From Pedobacter kyungheensis (GTDB lineage Bacteria; Bacteroidota; Bacteroidia; Sphingobacteriales; Sphingobacteriaceae), in the NCBI RefSeq assembly GCF_000812965.1, contig NZ_JSYN01000003.1:62001-126000 (forward strand): a stretch of 64,000 bases of DNA. The letters are read 5' to 3'. The notes below the pieces were generated by a model that did no database searches, was not told the origin of the DNA, and saw nothing but the letters and a program-made list of their open reading frames with translations. Position 1 is the first letter of the stretch. Every line of letters begins with the position of its first letter. This document shows positions 34,722 through 44,477 of the stretch, in pieces. Both the position numbers and the translations under genes were made by a program.

Positions 34722-35762
34722 TCACAGCTTGACGAACTCAAATCCATTGTTAGATGCAATAGTGACCATTGGCTGCATCCGCTCCAACATACTTTGCGCA
34801 TTAAAATAATCAGGTCCAAGGTCTGGCAGAATCGTAAGGTAATCCTGAAGAAATTTGTTACCCGGGCTTTTTGCCTGAATGATCTCTATTGCATTTTGGT
34901 GTAAGGTAAAATAAGGATCAAAATATCTTTCCAATGATGGAAGCTTATTACTTTTCGAACTATTAAACGAAGGACATGCGGGTATCAGGTTCCAGATCAG
35001 GTCGTGTGATACGAATGCATATGGCAGAAAATGCTCTACCGCATAATTTCCTACCCCAAGTTTTTTACCTGTATAGATACAATCTACAGCTCCCATTTCC
35101 CCTATCACAATATCCCAGAATTTTTTTCGCTGCGCTAAAAGACTTTTTCTCCTGGGCGATTTGATCAGTTTTCCAGGGATATCCGGAACACTGGGATTTC
35201 TAGCCTGTAAATATATACTCAAATGCCAATAGCAAAATGACTTTAATATACCGGCATGCTGCTGAAGATAGTCTTTCCACAAAGGGTTTACAATTATATA
35301 ATCCTGATGCAGCGCATATAAACAGTTATTGGTGAAACACTGCGATTTCAGATAAGCTGTTTTCAAGTTATTGGCATTGAACCATGGGCTCAAAAATCGA
35401 TGGGGGACTTCAGCATTGAAATACCTCAGTTCTTTAATAGTCTGCTTATTCTCGCTGGCACAAAGCTTTTGAAAAATATACGCTCTACCAGCATCAATGC
35501 TAAGATCTTCCAGTTCCTTGATCTTCGCAGAAGCCTGCTGCAGCTTATCCTGTCTCCCAAAGGACACCTTAAAGTAATTAATTGTAAACCAGCTCTGTGC
35601 GACCATGTCTGCAAAAAGAGCATTTTTTGACAGCTCAGTTTCTCCATTTTCGGCGCGGCTTAATATTGACAGAAACCAGTAAAATTTATAACTGGCCGAG
35701 GTATTGTTGAAACACGCAGCGAGTAGATTCACCGGCAAATGTTCTGTATAGGGTAGCTTCAT
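34722..35762 (-). CDS. HNH endonuclease-type protein
   Basis: 346 residues. The C-terminal HNH fold is clear: IYTGKKL stands where the first zinc-knuckle or strand is in relatives, then VEHFLPYAFVSHDLIWNLIPAC supplies the His and Asn-like positions, followed by NSSKSNKLP. The N-terminal 200 residues are helical and probably recognise a target or partner. It lies 87 bp from the HEPN-like gene on the same strand. A restriction-like defence role is inferred. Confidence 0.78.
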   Translation of the reverse strand: MKLPYTEHLPVNLLAACFNNTSASYKFYWFLSILSRAENGETELSKNALFADMVAQSWFTINYFKVSFGRQDKLQQASAKIKELEDLSIDAGRAYIFQKLCASENKQTIKELRYFNAEVPHRFLSPWFNANNLKTAYLKSQCFTNNCLYALHQDYIIVNPLWKDYLQQHAGILKSFCYWHLSIYLQARNPSVPDIPGKLIKSPRRKSLLAQRKKFWDIVIGEMGAVDCIYTGKKLGVGNYAVEHFLPYAFVSHDLIWNLIPACPSFNSSKSNKLPSLERYFDPYFTLHQNAIEIIQAKSPGNKFLQDYLTILPDLGPDYFNAQSMLERMQPMVTIASNNGFEFVKL

Positions 35763-35849
35763 ATAAATAGTGATATCGGGAATAAATAATTAAGATTGTA
35801 TTATACCGGTCAGGAAAATAAAGTATTTATAATTCTTCTTTATCACTTA

Positions 35850-37160
35850 TCATACACGTGGCTTCCTTCTTCTGTTCTTATTCACCAATGATTTCATCTC
35901 AAGTTCTTCCAGCGTTTGAAAGTCCACTGTGACATTCAGGTATTCTTTATTTTTATAGATTTTACCGTCTACGATAAGGTCATGAATATCTGCGTTCCTT
36001 ATCCAATATTCCTTCAGATCGTTGCCTTGCAGCCAAACCTGTAAAGAATCCTTTCCCTCTTTTTCCTCTTCTTGTACAAGAAAAGACGAATATCTAAAAC
36101 AAAATACCGGCTCAGCAATAATGCAGTATTTAATCATCTTCACTATCCGGGCAACGACAAGATTTTCATCGGAATGATCAATTTCTTGATACGGAATATT
36201 TATTACCAGAATCTTGGGATCTTTTTTTAATGTCACGCTGATTGCCTCAAGTCCATTATCTGTGCAGGCCGCAGTGAACAACTTTGCAATTTTGTCGATC
36301 TTTTCCTCCTCGCTTAATGCCCCATCAACCCATATTTTTTCATGATACTGATCACACCTCGCCCGCCATAACTCAAAAGCTTCTCTATCCGCAAGATGAT
36401 TGGCAAAATGCGAAGCGATTTTCTTATCTGCTACAATCATATTGCCTATATCCAGCCCGAAGACATTTCTGGCCACATCGATCGCGGTGGTAAAGTTGAT
36501 CATAGCTTGTATTTCAGCCAGTAACTCATGGTTGCTGATTTTCGCTGTTGCCGAAACAAATGGGTTTGAGGAACGCTTGATGTTACGAAAAACGATGTGA
36601 CCTTCAGCGTAACTTATTCCATGGGTACCAGCATGCGACACAGCATTTCTAATAATGGAAAAATACCCCTCAAACAGCTTGGAATTTTTCATTCTGGACT
36701 GAATAAACTCCAGTTTATTGTGTTCGGACCCGCTCAAATTGGCCTGGTTGATGGATGTAAATATCCCTTCTATAAACTGTAGACAGCCCACGATAATCGA
36801 CAAATAGGGATCATACATATCCGAAACCGTGCTCCGATATAGATTGACCAACCTAATTTGAAAATTTCTGTCAGGAGCAGCCTTTTTTAATTCTTCAAAC
36901 TGCTGATAAATATAATGCCGGTGATCGCCAGTAAGTTTGATCAGCGCTGCTCCTTCCAAAAAAACTTCTCTTACAAAACGACCAGGATCTTTCCCGAATG
37001 CATTATGGAACAGTTCCACTACTTCATTTACAAGTCCGGCTCCCAGTTCCATATCAGAAAAGTTTTCTTCGGCATTTATTTCGACTTCTCTGAGCAGCGG
37101 AGTATATTCTTCTATATTTTCACGCGAAATCCTGATAAGAGCTGTTAAATCCATTCTCAA
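35850..37160 (-). CDS. HEPN-like hypothetical protein
   Basis: 436 residues, mostly helical. An Arg171-Asn-x3-His176 motif (IIRNAVSHAGTHG) at the end of a helix matches the R-x4-6-H active site of HEPN ribonucleases, with the polar Asn after Arg as usual. The remaining sequence gives no other domain; the C-terminus is very basic (NKNRRRKPRV). A second in-frame ATG two codons in could be the true start. HEPN proteins commonly cut RNA on phage infection. The call rests mainly on one motif. Confidence 0.5.
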   Translation of the reverse strand: MRMDLTALIRISRENIEEYTPLLREVEINAEENFSDMELGAGLVNEVVELFHNAFGKDPGRFVREVFLEGAALIKLTGDHRHYIYQQFEELKKAAPDRNFQIRLVNLYRSTVSDMYDPYLSIIVGCLQFIEGIFTSINQANLSGSEHNKLEFIQSRMKNSKLFEGYFSIIRNAVSHAGTHGISYAEGHIVFRNIKRSSNPFVSATAKISNHELLAEIQAMINFTTAIDVARNVFGLDIGNMIVADKKIASHFANHLADREAFELWRARCDQYHEKIWVDGALSEEEKIDKIAKLFTAACTDNGLEAISVTLKKDPKILVINIPYQEIDHSDENLVVARIVKMIKYCIIAEPVFCFRYSSFLVQEEEKEGKDSLQVWLQGNDLKEYWIRNADIHDLIVDGKIYKNKEYLNVTVDFQTLEELEMKSLVNKNRRRKPRV

Positions 37161-37457
37161 AAATAATGCATTTTCCCGCTTTCATTCAAAGGAACTTGCG
37201 GGTATCTCTGATATTTTTTTCAGGCAACAGATATTCACTTCCGTCTGCATGAAAAGCACTCAGATATAACTTTTCGGCAGTTGTCAGCTGCGCTCCCTTT
37301 CCCCTAAGTTCCTTTCGTTTGTCTATCGTATTGATCTAAAGTATTCATCAGGCCTATGGTATTTCCCTCAATCGCGGATTCTTATCTGTAGAATTTTTCT
37401 GAATACCTAAGATCGTTTCCCCTTAGTTCCAACTGTCCGATCAGCATGAAAATCATG

Positions 37458-40400
37458 TTAATCACTACATATAATCTGTAACTCTATACCAACAGTTTCC
37501 TGCAAAAAGCTATGGGATGCTGCAAGTACTATCTTTTGGTCTGGGGAAATATTGGCCTTAGAAATTCCAGGCTGGACAATAATTATTTCTAGCTTAATTT
37601 CTTTGAACCTACTTACCTGACTAACCCTATTTACCAAATTTGCATTACCGGTCAAAAACCTACTCTGTCTTATCGCAGAAGCTAACCTGGTTTCCCGTCC
37701 CAATATATGCGTACATAGATCCTTAAATTTCCACTTCCATTTAGTTGACCGTATGGCCTGCGAACAGACCTCAACAACATCATTCACGCGCTCACCAGGT
37801 TCCTTCCCTTTAGTGAACTTGCAATGGACCAGCGCCAGCCTTATAAAATCTGCCTCTTCACGGAGGCAGACCAAATCAGCTGATTCACCTGCAGCATCGT
37901 CATCAAACACGATCTCATATCCTGCAGCGATGTAAGCCTGCGAAACTCTCCACTGAATGGAGTCATTTCTGATATTTCCTTCTTTCCATAACGACTCTTT
38001 CGATATATCGACCCCTCTCCAATCCCAAGGCTCAAAAATTTGCTCCGGCAGCTCAAATTCACGGGGATTCTGAGGTTTGATCAAGAGGTTTCCATCAAGT
38101 TCAGAAAGATCAATATAACGGATCAACGGCGGATAGTTCGAAAAATATTCGGATAGGAAAAGATCCTTCCTTCCCATCTTTATCTTAAGCTTGTCCCCAC
38201 CTTGTTCGCCAACCAAAAAACCATCTTTCCCACCTACAGTCAACACAAATGTTGCCCAAACAGATTCCTGATTATAACTTAAAGTGAACACAATTTCATT
38301 AACAGATTTCCGCATTGCTGCAACATCTATATCGATCAATGATAAGGTAAAATCTTTACCATGGCTATCATAAATATTGACTCTTTCCTGCGATTTTCTC
38401 AACAGTTCCATCGGCCAGTCAATCGAAAGTGTCCTTATTGCCGGTAAAATTTCGACTTCCTCCGGTATTAATACATTATCTATAATTTTACTTGGATCTA
38501 TACTCTCATCCAGCAGCTTATCCCCTACGTTTTCACACCATTGGATCAATTCTGGAATACTGCCAGGATCCCTTGCCCATACCCTACCTTTCGCAGAGCA
38601 CCCAATAGTGACAGGAGCTCCATTCTCCCAACCGGTACCACTCAGGTTGGACTTGCTTGATCCGGTTTTCTCAGTCAGTGCCAAAGCCTGAACAACATCC
38701 CCTCCCACGTACATGGCAAAACGAAGATTCCTCCGCCCATTTTTTTTCACGCCGATATTCTGAAAGATCAACCGATTTATCCTGCCCAAGGTCCGAAATA
38801 TCTGTTCCTCCCTAATCTGTCTTGTCGCACCAACCGCCGAAACCATCTTATCGTAGAAATTCGTTTTCTCCGTTGAAGAAAAATATATTAGTTTGCGTTC
38901 CTGATCATAATGGATAACAAACAAGTGCCACTCTGTATCCCTAATCGTTTTAGACCGGGTCCATTTTAATGGAAAATCTACCCTGGTCACGAAATATATC
39001 GTCTTGGATTCATCATTCAACCAGACGCGTTGTACCGACATATTATCGGGTACCCCTTCATGAAATCTTTTTGGTTCGAATTTTTCACATTCGTAAATCA
39101 TGGTATTGAAGGTTGGCTTCAACAAATGATGAGATATTTCTTGGGCATCCACACCATCCTGTCCTCCTTCCAACTGCTTAGATTCATTTAGAAACTTCAT
39201 CAGTTCAGCATGGGAACGTGCCGCCTGAGAGCTCATTTCACTCAGCAAAATATTCCAATCAGCATCCTCACTGTACAATCTTTCCAGGGCAAGCGATACT
39301 TCAGCCCGTGCTATATTTGCAACTATACTGGCCTCTCCTATCTTACTTGCCGAAGTCCTGGTAAACCTACCGGTGAACTGTAAAAGAATAGCCAAACTTT
39401 TATGGATATCGTGAACCGCAGCAATTTTCAACTGCGGAAGATCAAATCCCTCTCCCAACATATTCACGCAAACCACAATCCTGCTTTCCCTTGAAAAGAT
39501 CTTTCTCAATGATGCCTCGCTCCCCTTTTCAACAGAGTGTACCAGCACTGGGTTTAATTCCGGAGCAAGCTGCCTGTAAATCTCAACCACTTTTCCCGCG
39601 CGTGTTGTATCGGCACATCTTGCCATTAAAATATGATCTAATTCTGCAGTCAGATCCTGTTTCAGGATTTGGACCGCTTCATTTGCAATATCAGAATCTG
39701 ATAAGAGATCATCAATCTGATGAACAGGATAGAAATTTATCTTCTTAAAATACCCATCTACCTGGGCCTGTTGTAGCGCATATTCATATAAGACCTTACC
39801 ATCAACAAGCTTTCCATCACGCCTGTAAGGTGTTGCGGTAAACTGCAGCACTTTCTTTTCCTGAAAAAACTCCTTAAAGGCTGTCCAGGTGGGAGCTGCG
39901 ATATGGTGGGCCTCATCGATAATGAGCGCATCAACTTTAGAAGCAATTTTCTTGGATGACGGAAAATGAATATCTTCATTCAAAGCCCCCATGCTGGCAA
40001 TTATTACATTGCACTTATCAAAGATGGTCAGATCTTCATCGCTTTTAGGTATCGAAGTAACCACTCCGACAATTGGGTTTAAGCTATCAAAACCAATATT
40101 CCCAAGCTTGCGGAGCAGTCCCAGGGTCAAAAACTTTTCAAATGTCTGTGCTCGGAGCGCCCTGGAGGGTACAACAACCAGTATTTTTCCAGGATTGTAA
40201 GCTACCATTGTAGCCAGCATGGTCTCTGTTTTTCCAGTTCCGGTCGGCATGACCAAAGTCCCAGCGCTATGATATAAGCTCCAGTGGCTGCCGATAGCAT
40301 GAAGGGCCCCAAGCTGTGGTGGACGGAATCCAAAATCTGTTATCTCCCCGCTGCTGTTCTTTTTCTCCGCCTTAAATGAAAAAATATCATGCCAGGTTGC

Positions 40401-40781
40401 AGCGATCTCACCAGCTATTTTCTCTAAACCAATTTGGACAACCCTGGAACGAAATTCATTGATCAACACATGCTGATCCCAAAAAAGCTTGCCCTCGCTA
40501 TCAAATGACAGTACCCCTGATACCTCTTCTGGCATAGCAATTTTCTTCCGCTGACTGACTAGTATTTTAATGCCGTCCCGGAGAACAATAGCATTTTCAC
40601 TTATCCTTGGCGAAATCGGAATTTGTTCAATGGCAATGATTTCCCCATACCGTTCATTTTTGATAATATGGTTTATTTTTCCGATGTTCTGTTTAAAAGC
40701 ACCGGATTCGATTCTAGGCAGCCTGATTCCGGTACCAGTTTTGAAATTCTTAACAAGTTCTAAAAATTGAGTAGCGGTCAT
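37458..40781 (-). CDS. SF2 helicase with C-terminal nuclease-like domain
   Basis: 1107 residues. The N-terminal 150 residues are unassigned. The helicase core (about 150-540) has a Q-motif-like FRPPQLGAL, Walker A MPTGTGKT (178-185), DEAH (289-292), TATPYR (315-320) and a motif VI QFTGRFTR. The middle (about 540-920) is unassigned. Near the C-terminus a PD-(D/E)xK-like element is seen: Asp969 in ESADLV and Lys988 in VHCKFT, with His at the usual acidic position. Type I/III restriction-like translocases and Hachiman-type helicases have comparable cores. It is 297 bp upstream of the HEPN-like gene on the same strand. Confidence 0.8.
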   Translation of the reverse strand: MTATQFLELVKNFKTGTGIRLPRIESGAFKQNIGKINHIIKNERYGEIIAIEQIPISPRISENAIVLRDGIKILVSQRKKIAMPEEVSGVLSFDSEGKLFWDQHVLINEFRSRVVQIGLEKIAGEIAATWHDIFSFKAEKKNSSGEITDFGFRPPQLGALHAIGSHWSLYHSAGTLVMPTGTGKTETMLATMVAYNPGKILVVVPSRALRAQTFEKFLTLGLLRKLGNIGFDSLNPIVGVVTSIPKSDEDLTIFDKCNVIIASMGALNEDIHFPSSKKIASKVDALIIDEAHHIAAPTWTAFKEFFQEKKVLQFTATPYRRDGKLVDGKVLYEYALQQAQVDGYFKKINFYPVHQIDDLLSDSDIANEAVQILKQDLTAELDHILMARCADTTRAGKVVEIYRQLAPELNPVLVHSVEKGSEASLRKIFSRESRIVVCVNMLGEGFDLPQLKIAAVHDIHKSLAILLQFTGRFTRTSASKIGEASIVANIARAEVSLALERLYSEDADWNILLSEMSSQAARSHAELMKFLNESKQLEGGQDGVDAQEISHHLLKPTFNTMIYECEKFEPKRFHEGVPDNMSVQRVWLNDESKTIYFVTRVDFPLKWTRSKTIRDTEWHLFVIHYDQERKLIYFSSTEKTNFYDKMVSAVGATRQIREEQIFRTLGRINRLIFQNIGVKKNGRRNLRFAMYVGGDVVQALALTEKTGSSKSNLSGTGWENGAPVTIGCSAKGRVWARDPGSIPELIQWCENVGDKLLDESIDPSKIIDNVLIPEEVEILPAIRTLSIDWPMELLRKSQERVNIYDSHGKDFTLSLIDIDVAAMRKSVNEIVFTLSYNQESVWATFVLTVGGKDGFLVGEQGGDKLKIKMGRKDLFLSEYFSNYPPLIRYIDLSELDGNLLIKPQNPREFELPEQIFEPWDWRGVDISKESLWKEGNIRNDSIQWRVSQAYIAAGYEIVFDDDAAGESADLVCLREEADFIRLALVHCKFTKGKEPGERVNDVVEVCSQAIRSTKWKWKFKDLCTHILGRETRLASAIRQSRFLTGNANLVNRVSQVSRFKEIKLEIIIVQPGISKANISPDQKIVLAASHSFLQETVGIELQIICSD

Positions 40782-41038
40782 AAAAGATTAATTTCACCCA
40801 AAATACAGAATTATTCATCAGTCCGCTCCAAATGTCAGAAATTGCATGCTATTTTTTTTCCTGACCCAATTTTCCATGCCTGAGTTGGTTCCGATAGATC
40901 CGCCCTCAATTCAGTCAAACAAGCCAAGCAAATTATACTACAAATCCTGTGAAATCCAACAGCATAGTAAACTTTCATTTTACTACCAATTTCATATCTT
41001 CACACAGATTTAACTTTTTAATTCCATAATTTTCGCTC

Positions 41039-42889
41039 ATGTCCACTGATACCTTTTACGACCTCAAATCCAAGTTTTCAAAATCAAACCTGCAGGATTT
41101 GATCCAAGACATCCGAGTCGAAGATCTGGTAATCAATGAAAGCGAATATAAAGCCCAGTACATGCATATTCGCCGGGCAGAATTTACCGGACAGGTTCAT
41201 TTCCACCGAACAGATCTTGGCCTGGGCATCTATTTTGAGGCATGTACCTTTAACCAGATTATCAGCTTTTCATCCCTGAGGGTTGAAGCCTATCAAGAAC
41301 TTATCTGGGGCGAAGAACTGAGCATCAAGTTTAAGAACTGCGTCTTTAAAGCCCAGGTAGAATTAAAAGAATGTAAATTACATGAGGGAATCCATTTTGA
41401 AGACTGTAAATTCTCCGGCCCATTGATATTGGAGAAAATCCGTACACAGCACCAAGGAATTATGCTCGAAAAATGCAACCTAGAAGGTCCGCTATTGATC
41501 AAAGAATGCCAGATCAAAGCAGATATACATTTAGCATCCTGCCAGATACAACAAACTGCATTAATTGAGTACGGCAGTGCTGAAAACTTAAAATTCACAG
41601 GTCCTGGAACGTTTTCCAAAGGACTGGAACTCTACAACAAGATCATCAGAAACAATATCCTTTTCCACGATGGACTTTTCCGCGGTGAGGTGCATATTAA
41701 AGGCCTGCTTAATAAACATGGAGGGCTCAGGCTTTTTGGCAGCCACTTCGAACGCGCCTTTTTTATCGACTACAATGCTTTAGTTCATGAGGGTTATTCC
41801 GGGATCCTGCAATATTCTATAGACAGCTGCCGGTTTGCCTCTGGACTGATCGTAAAAGGAGCACGAGGAGACGGCAAATGGACTTCCCCTGTTAAAATGA
41901 TCATCTTAGAACTAACCCCCAACCTTAGCGGTAACCTCAATTTTAGTGACCTGGATGTAGGAAAAATCTTTATGCAGGGTTATAACAACAGTGCAAACAT
42001 CAGTTTCACCAATGTAGCAGTCAATGAGCTCTCCATCTGTGAAACCAACAATCAAGGCGGAATTATCTTTTCAGGACTCCGGGCCTCCAAAATCCAATGG
42101 GCAGACGACCAAGATCCACTATTGATCAGGAGCTCAGCGGTCAAGATGAACAATACCCATCTGGGCAAAGCACTTTTTTTTCAGAGCGACCTTAACTCCT
42201 ACGACCTTATCGATCTGCACAATGTGGTACTCACCGACATTTCCACTTCAAATTTAACCTGGTTCAGTCCTTCACAGCTGGAAAACCATCGCATCGATTC
42301 TGCCAATGAAACCCTTAAATCAGCAAAACGAAGTGGAAAAAGATACGAAATTACTGCTGCAAGAGAGGTCCTCTACCAGCGCCTGAATGCAGTGAGAGAA
42401 ATTTACCGCCAGCTAAAATTTGCTTCACAAAAACAGGGAGATACGCCCCAGTCCCTAGAATTTCAACGCCACGAACTCTATTATTACAAGCAGGCCGTAA
42501 CCCACCAGCGGCCCAGGCAATGGAGTGAATACCTGATCCTCTGGAGCAGTGCAAGCAATAATTACGGCCAGAGCTGGCTTCGCGCACTGACCGGCCTAGT
42601 CGTCTTTTCACTGGCTAGCTATATCCCAGTCGGCTTTCTCGCATCAGACAAACTCGACTATAACCACTTCGCTTCCAGTTGGAAAGACCTGGAGATCAGT
42701 TTTTGGGTTATCTTGGAGAATCTGAAAATGTGGATCGTGCTACTCAACCCCACCCACCGTATCAAAGACTTAACGGAGAACATAGATCAATCCCCCAAAA
42801 TCATCTATCTGTTCGACCTGCTCAGTCGGATCATTGTTTCCTATTATATCTTCCAGATGGTAAGTGCATTTAGAAAATTCAGCAAATAA
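41039..42889 (+). CDS. Pentapeptide-like beta-helix protein with C-terminal membrane helices
   Basis: 616 residues. Residues about 45-410 are short repeats of the (hydrophobic)-x-x-Cys-x-Phe/Leu type (for example FEACTF, FKNCVF, FEDCKF), indicating a right-handed beta-helix. Then comes a charged helical stretch (about 430-490). Three hydrophobic segments follow (about 510-535, 545-570, 585-610), the arrangement of small channel or membrane-anchor domains. It converges on the KAP NTPase gene with a 39-bp gap. Membrane disruption or sensing is possible; no experimental analogue is recognised. Confidence 0.6.
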   Translation: MSTDTFYDLKSKFSKSNLQDLIQDIRVEDLVINESEYKAQYMHIRRAEFTGQVHFHRTDLGLGIYFEACTFNQIISFSSLRVEAYQELIWGEELSIKFKNCVFKAQVELKECKLHEGIHFEDCKFSGPLILEKIRTQHQGIMLEKCNLEGPLLIKECQIKADIHLASCQIQQTALIEYGSAENLKFTGPGTFSKGLELYNKIIRNNILFHDGLFRGEVHIKGLLNKHGGLRLFGSHFERAFFIDYNALVHEGYSGILQYSIDSCRFASGLIVKGARGDGKWTSPVKMIILELTPNLSGNLNFSDLDVGKIFMQGYNNSANISFTNVAVNELSICETNNQGGIIFSGLRASKIQWADDQDPLLIRSSAVKMNNTHLGKALFFQSDLNSYDLIDLHNVVLTDISTSNLTWFSPSQLENHRIDSANETLKSAKRSGKRYEITAAREVLYQRLNAVREIYRQLKFASQKQGDTPQSLEFQRHELYYYKQAVTHQRPRQWSEYLILWSSASNNYGQSWLRALTGLVVFSLASYIPVGFLASDKLDYNHFASSWKDLEISFWVILENLKMWIVLLNPTHRIKDLTENIDQSPKIIYLFDLLSRIIVSYYIFQMVSAFRKFSK

Positions 42890-42928
42890 TAAATATCCTA
42901 CCTCCCAAATGTATTTTAGTTAACCGAC

Positions 42929-44461
42929 TTAATGTAAAAGCCCGTTTTGACGGCAAAAACGGAAAGCGTGTAAAAACAAATGAAATGGATTTGGCCTATA
43001 AATAACACCAACCTGATCCGGATTATACATTACGATGTACTCCATCTTTCCGCCGCCATTCTCAAAATCTTCGGTCAAGCGGTATTTAATAACATACCCC
43101 CTGCCCTTTTCATTGAGCACATTCATTTCCCGCTCTCCGGAAGTGATGTTATAAGTAAAGATTGTGTCTGGACTGATGAAAGGAAGTGAATAATTGATGA
43201 GTTCCCTGGCATAGCCTCCATCATCAAAAGCCTTCGGTGTTACCGAATAATCTGAATGGTAATTTCCAGCAAGTTCAGCGATAGCCGCATCCAGGTCCTC
43301 TAGCCTGGGGAAGAGCTGTCTCAATAGGTGGATCAGCGATAACAATGGATAAGCAAAAGCCTGCATCCTGAGTTCATTATAGCTAAAAGTATAATCAGCC
43401 AGTTCATAAACAGAGAACTTTACCAGACTACGGATCCTCACTGCATCTATATCAATCATCTCACCGACAGTACGGATAAGAACCTTTTGGAACCTATGTC
43501 CTTTATCCAACATCTGAACATAGACTCTGGCCAGTTCATCCTGCTGGGCGGTATTCAACCTGGGACGCAGGTAGGCATCATGAAAAAGCTGCTTAAGGAA
43601 ATCCCGATGCCGAAACTGAAAAATCTCCCGTGAATAAAACTTATCTATATATCCGGAAAATTCAGCCTTTTGCCCAAACCGGTGATGGAAAATATGCTCA
43701 ATGTTGTTCACATCACACACGAAAACCACCTTATCAAAACCGAACTTATTCTCCTCAGAACGACTGTCGTGATGAGCAGTAAATACATTGAATATCCTAA
43801 AAATATGCTCAGGATCCAATCTATCGAGATCATCGATAACCAGTACAACCGGTTTATCTTCATCCCCGCGCACCCTGGAAACGAAATCTCGAATGAGCAG
43901 CGTAGTACCATCCAATTCCCTTACACTACCACTCTTCCGCTGGAATGTCTTGATAAATTCCTCAGCACTATCAGTCCCGGTACGCCTAATTTCACCCGAA
44001 AAGGTATTATGGGCATCAAACAATTTTTTAAGGGCATCCAACGTATCGGTTGCAGCTTCTCCAAAAGGAATAAAATGTTTGGCAAAAACTTTGAACACCT
44101 TATAAAAGTTCACCTCGCTCCTTAGAAATTCCTGCGTAATCAAGCCCTGGCTGATATCTTCTTCGCTAAGCTTGATCTTTTCAGCATATCTTTTCAGTAA
44201 CGCATCGAGCAGATCAAACTTGATCAGTTCAAAAATATCTTCGTTCGAACTCACCGAATAATCTACCGGATAAAGCTGAACCGAGTGGTAGCTATCGCTA
44301 TGGGCAGTAAAAAAAGAGTCCAGAAAATAACTCTTACCAGCACCAAAACCTGCCGAAAACATAATCCTTTTATTGTCCGCAGGGGATAAATGTAGCGCAA
44401 AACGCTCCAGTTCGCCATCTATGGGAATTCTTTCCCCAGATTTATTCTTAACTTCTTGCAT
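42929..44461 (-). CDS. KAP-family P-loop NTPase
   Basis: 510 residues. Walker A is AGFGAGKS (37-44) and Walker B is VVLVIDDLDRLD (205-216), the KAP family signature, followed by FVCDVNNIEHIF and a DKFYSREIFQF segment. KAP domains usually carry membrane helices inserted in the fold; I see none here, so it is a soluble variant. It lies 16 bp downstream of the PD-(D/E)xK nuclease gene and is surely cotranscribed with it. NTPase plus nuclease pairs of this kind are typical conflict modules. Confidence 0.85.
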   Translation of the reverse strand: MQEVKNKSGERIPIDGELERFALHLSPADNKRIMFSAGFGAGKSYFLDSFFTAHSDSYHSVQLYPVDYSVSSNEDIFELIKFDLLDALLKRYAEKIKLSEEDISQGLITQEFLRSEVNFYKVFKVFAKHFIPFGEAATDTLDALKKLFDAHNTFSGEIRRTGTDSAEEFIKTFQRKSGSVRELDGTTLLIRDFVSRVRGDEDKPVVLVIDDLDRLDPEHIFRIFNVFTAHHDSRSEENKFGFDKVVFVCDVNNIEHIFHHRFGQKAEFSGYIDKFYSREIFQFRHRDFLKQLFHDAYLRPRLNTAQQDELARVYVQMLDKGHRFQKVLIRTVGEMIDIDAVRIRSLVKFSVYELADYTFSYNELRMQAFAYPLLSLIHLLRQLFPRLEDLDAAIAELAGNYHSDYSVTPKAFDDGGYARELINYSLPFISPDTIFTYNITSGEREMNVLNEKGRGYVIKYRLTEDFENGGGKMEYIVMYNPDQVGVIYRPNPFHLFLHAFRFCRQNGLLH

Positions 44462-44477
44462 AAGGAATATAATTTGC

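Noticed and set aside
34519..34904. Plus-strand open frames opposite the HNH gene end
   Set aside because: They overlap the 3' end of the well-supported HNH gene and each other; composition looks like chance.
42351..42611. 86-residue minus-strand frame inside the beta-helix membrane gene
   Set aside because: Antisense shadow of a clear plus-strand gene.
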